Origin: Leclercia sp. UBA7405
GTDB taxonomy: Bacteria > Pseudomonadota > Gammaproteobacteria > Enterobacterales > Enterobacteriaceae
Assembly: GCA_002469605.1 (NCBI GenBank)
Contig: DKMV01000335.1
Coordinates: 1 to 12,099, forward strand
Length of the DNA: 12,099 bases
Direction: 5' to 3'
The notes beneath the pieces were generated by a model. That model saw only the letters and a program-made list of their open reading frames with translations. It was not told the origin of the DNA and did no database searches. Both the position numbers and the translations under genes were made by a program. Of the stretch, positions 11,392 through 12,099 are shown one piece after another (position 1 is the stretch's first letter; each line of letters starts with the position of its first letter).

Positions 11392-11678
11392 GCTTTCACC
11401 TTCCCCTCTTTCAGCCAGATAACCTGCATTCGGGCCATGCCCTCCAGCGCGCACTCCTTTGCATAATCGGCATCGACCAAGCGGGTGCGGCGGTCGATTT
11501 CGTCGTGACAGCTGCTGCATGCGATAGTGGCAATCAGGTCAGGCGGCTTAATGCCGGTACCGCACAGCCCGGCCAGGCGTATATGCGCCAGTACGCTCGT
11601 TTCTGGGTTGCCGTTGCACACGCCGGGGATCCGCACCTGACATTCGCGACCGCGAGCCGCTTTTCGTAAGTCCGTCAT
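11388..11678 (-). CDS. ybcO: YbcO-type nuclease-domain protein, DUF1364 (96 aa)
   Basis: A small putative nuclease of the HNH-like YbcO family. The sequence from [21 protein letters not shown] is almost that of E. coli DLP12 YbcO, which also has 96 residues; this and the GGGGGTGA upstream decide for ATG 11678 over an in-frame GTG at 11705. Likely zinc ligands are visible: Cys in G-R-E-C and G-V-C near residues 13 and 20, and C-S-S-C-H-D-E-I-D in the middle, which pairs with the H-I-R-L histidine in the typical cysteine/histidine arrangement. It sits two bases after the 68-residue gene and overlaps rusA by four bases. The family is known as a predicted metal-binding nuclease, the exact substrate is not known to me. 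Confidence 0.92.
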   Translation of the reverse strand: MTDLRKAARGRECQVRIPGVCNGNPETSVLAHIRLAGLCGTGIKPPDLIATIACSSCHDEIDRRTRLVDADYAKECALEGMARMQVIWLKEGKVKA

Positions 11679-11680
11679 GA

Positions 11681-11887
11681 TCACCCCCACATCCGGTTTT
11701 GCCACCGGCGATCGGCCCGCGGCGGTTTGTTGCCTTCCGGCAGCCGGGCGCTGACGGTCCAGGTGAGGTAATCTGGGTTTAGGCTGCGCTCGACCTTCAC
11801 GCCGCGGCGCCGGTATTGCGCCATGAGTTCTTCTGCCTGCTGCGTGGTGCAGTCGGTATGCTGGAACCAGCTCTCTTTCATTTCCAT
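11681..11887 (-). CDS. Small nin-region protein, unrecognised (68 aa)
   Basis: I do not recognise a family. The ATG at 11887 shares one base with the stop of the DUF1367 gene (TGATG), and a second ATG at 11881 is an alternative start two codons later. The protein has an N-terminal S-W-F-Q-H-T-D-C segment, a helix T-T-Q-Q-A-E-E-L-M-A-Q-Y-R-R-R-G, then beta-like V-K-V-E-R-S-L-N and Y-L-T-W-T-V-S-A-R-L, and a basic Trp-containing end (R-R-W-Q-N-R-M-W-G). In DLP12 the slot before ybcO is taken by ninE; this protein is not obviously NinE. Tight coupling with both neighbours supports it as a real gene. Confidence 0.75.
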   Translation of the reverse strand: MEMKESWFQHTDCTTQQAEELMAQYRRRGVKVERSLNPDYLTWTVSARLPEGNKPPRADRRWQNRMWG

Positions 11888-12099
11888 CACCCCGCGAAGC
11901 TCATCAGCTGCGCAGCGGCGCTCTCGGCCTCGCGCTGGTCCCTGAATGCCCGGGACAGGATCCAGCGCCACAGAACATCGAGCGCGGCTTTATACAACTG
12001 CTGGAATTCGGTTTCGTCCATGCTGGCGAAGGCGATACTTCTGGGGTGCTTTTTGAGTGTGCCGTCCGGCAGCTGAATGGCGTCGTAATGGCCAGCTTC
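11887..12099 (-). CDS. DUF1367 family phage protein, C-terminal part (70 aa, truncated by window)
   Basis: Only the C-terminal 70 residues are in the window; the frame stays open to the window edge at 12099. The sequence contains P-R-S-I-A-F-A-S-M-D-E-T-E-F-Q-Q-L-Y, the block I know from DUF1367 phage proteins, then an Ala/Trp-rich helix (A-L-D-V-L-W-R-W-I-L) and the final A-A-A-Q-L-M-S-F-A-G. Members lie in the nin-like region of lambdoid prophages before ninE, ybcO and rusA, just as here. Function unknown. The stop shares one base with the next ATG. Confidence 0.82.
   Translation of the reverse strand, partial: EAGHYDAIQLPDGTLKKHPRSIAFASMDETEFQQLYKAALDVLWRWILSRAFRDQREAESAAAQLMSFAG

Noticed and set aside
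1..12099. CRISPR array, insertion sequence, toxin-antitoxin pair or att site
   Set aside because: No regularly spaced repeats apart from the terS repeat, no transposase-like protein, no paired toxin-antitoxin genes and no integrase were seen.

Overview
The window is a stretch of a tailed double-stranded DNA phage or prophage of an enterobacterium. Every gene I accept lies on the minus strand, so the functional order runs from high to low coordinates. The host range is inferred from protein resemblance: the ybcO-rusA-ylcG block is very close to the E. coli cryptic prophage DLP12, the antiterminator belongs to the phage 82/Qin type, and the holin and endolysin are of the phage 21 type. Klebsiella, Enterobacter, Escherichia or Salmonella would all fit, and the sequence alone does not decide.

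Region 12099-10206 is the end of the delayed-early (nin-like) operon: a partial DUF1367 protein, an unrecognised 68-residue protein, a YbcO-type HNH-like protein, the RusA Holliday-junction resolvase, a 46-residue YlcG-type protein and the late antiterminator Q. Most of these genes overlap by 1-4 bases and are probably translationally coupled.

Region 10205-9924 has no gene. It is the late-promoter leader. A candidate pR' promoter starts exactly at the Q stop codon and is followed by two consecutive intrinsic terminators, which Q should let RNA polymerase read through, and then by a long hairpin. Next comes the lysis cassette (9923-8627): dual-start pinholin, SAR endolysin, and the overlapping Rz/Rz1 spanins. 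A short autonomous-looking unit follows (8591-8348: extended -10 promoter, 59-residue ORF, strong terminator), resembling a moron.

Region 8261-1 holds packaging and head genes: TerS, TerL, portal, SPP1 gp7-like minor head protein, prohead protease with an in-frame nested scaffold start, cement protein, major capsid protein, a small 97-residue protein, a DUF4054 connector, a gp10-like completion protein and the first codons of the next gene. Together they make and fill the capsid and prepare the neck; tail genes presumably continue to the left.

No clear new defence or counter-defence system is visible. The observations most worth checking are ten Chi octamers all on the same strand, a 33-bp repeat of palindromes inside terS, the moron-like unit, the nested scaffold start, the hairpin over the holin ribosome-binding site, and tandem terminators in the late leader.
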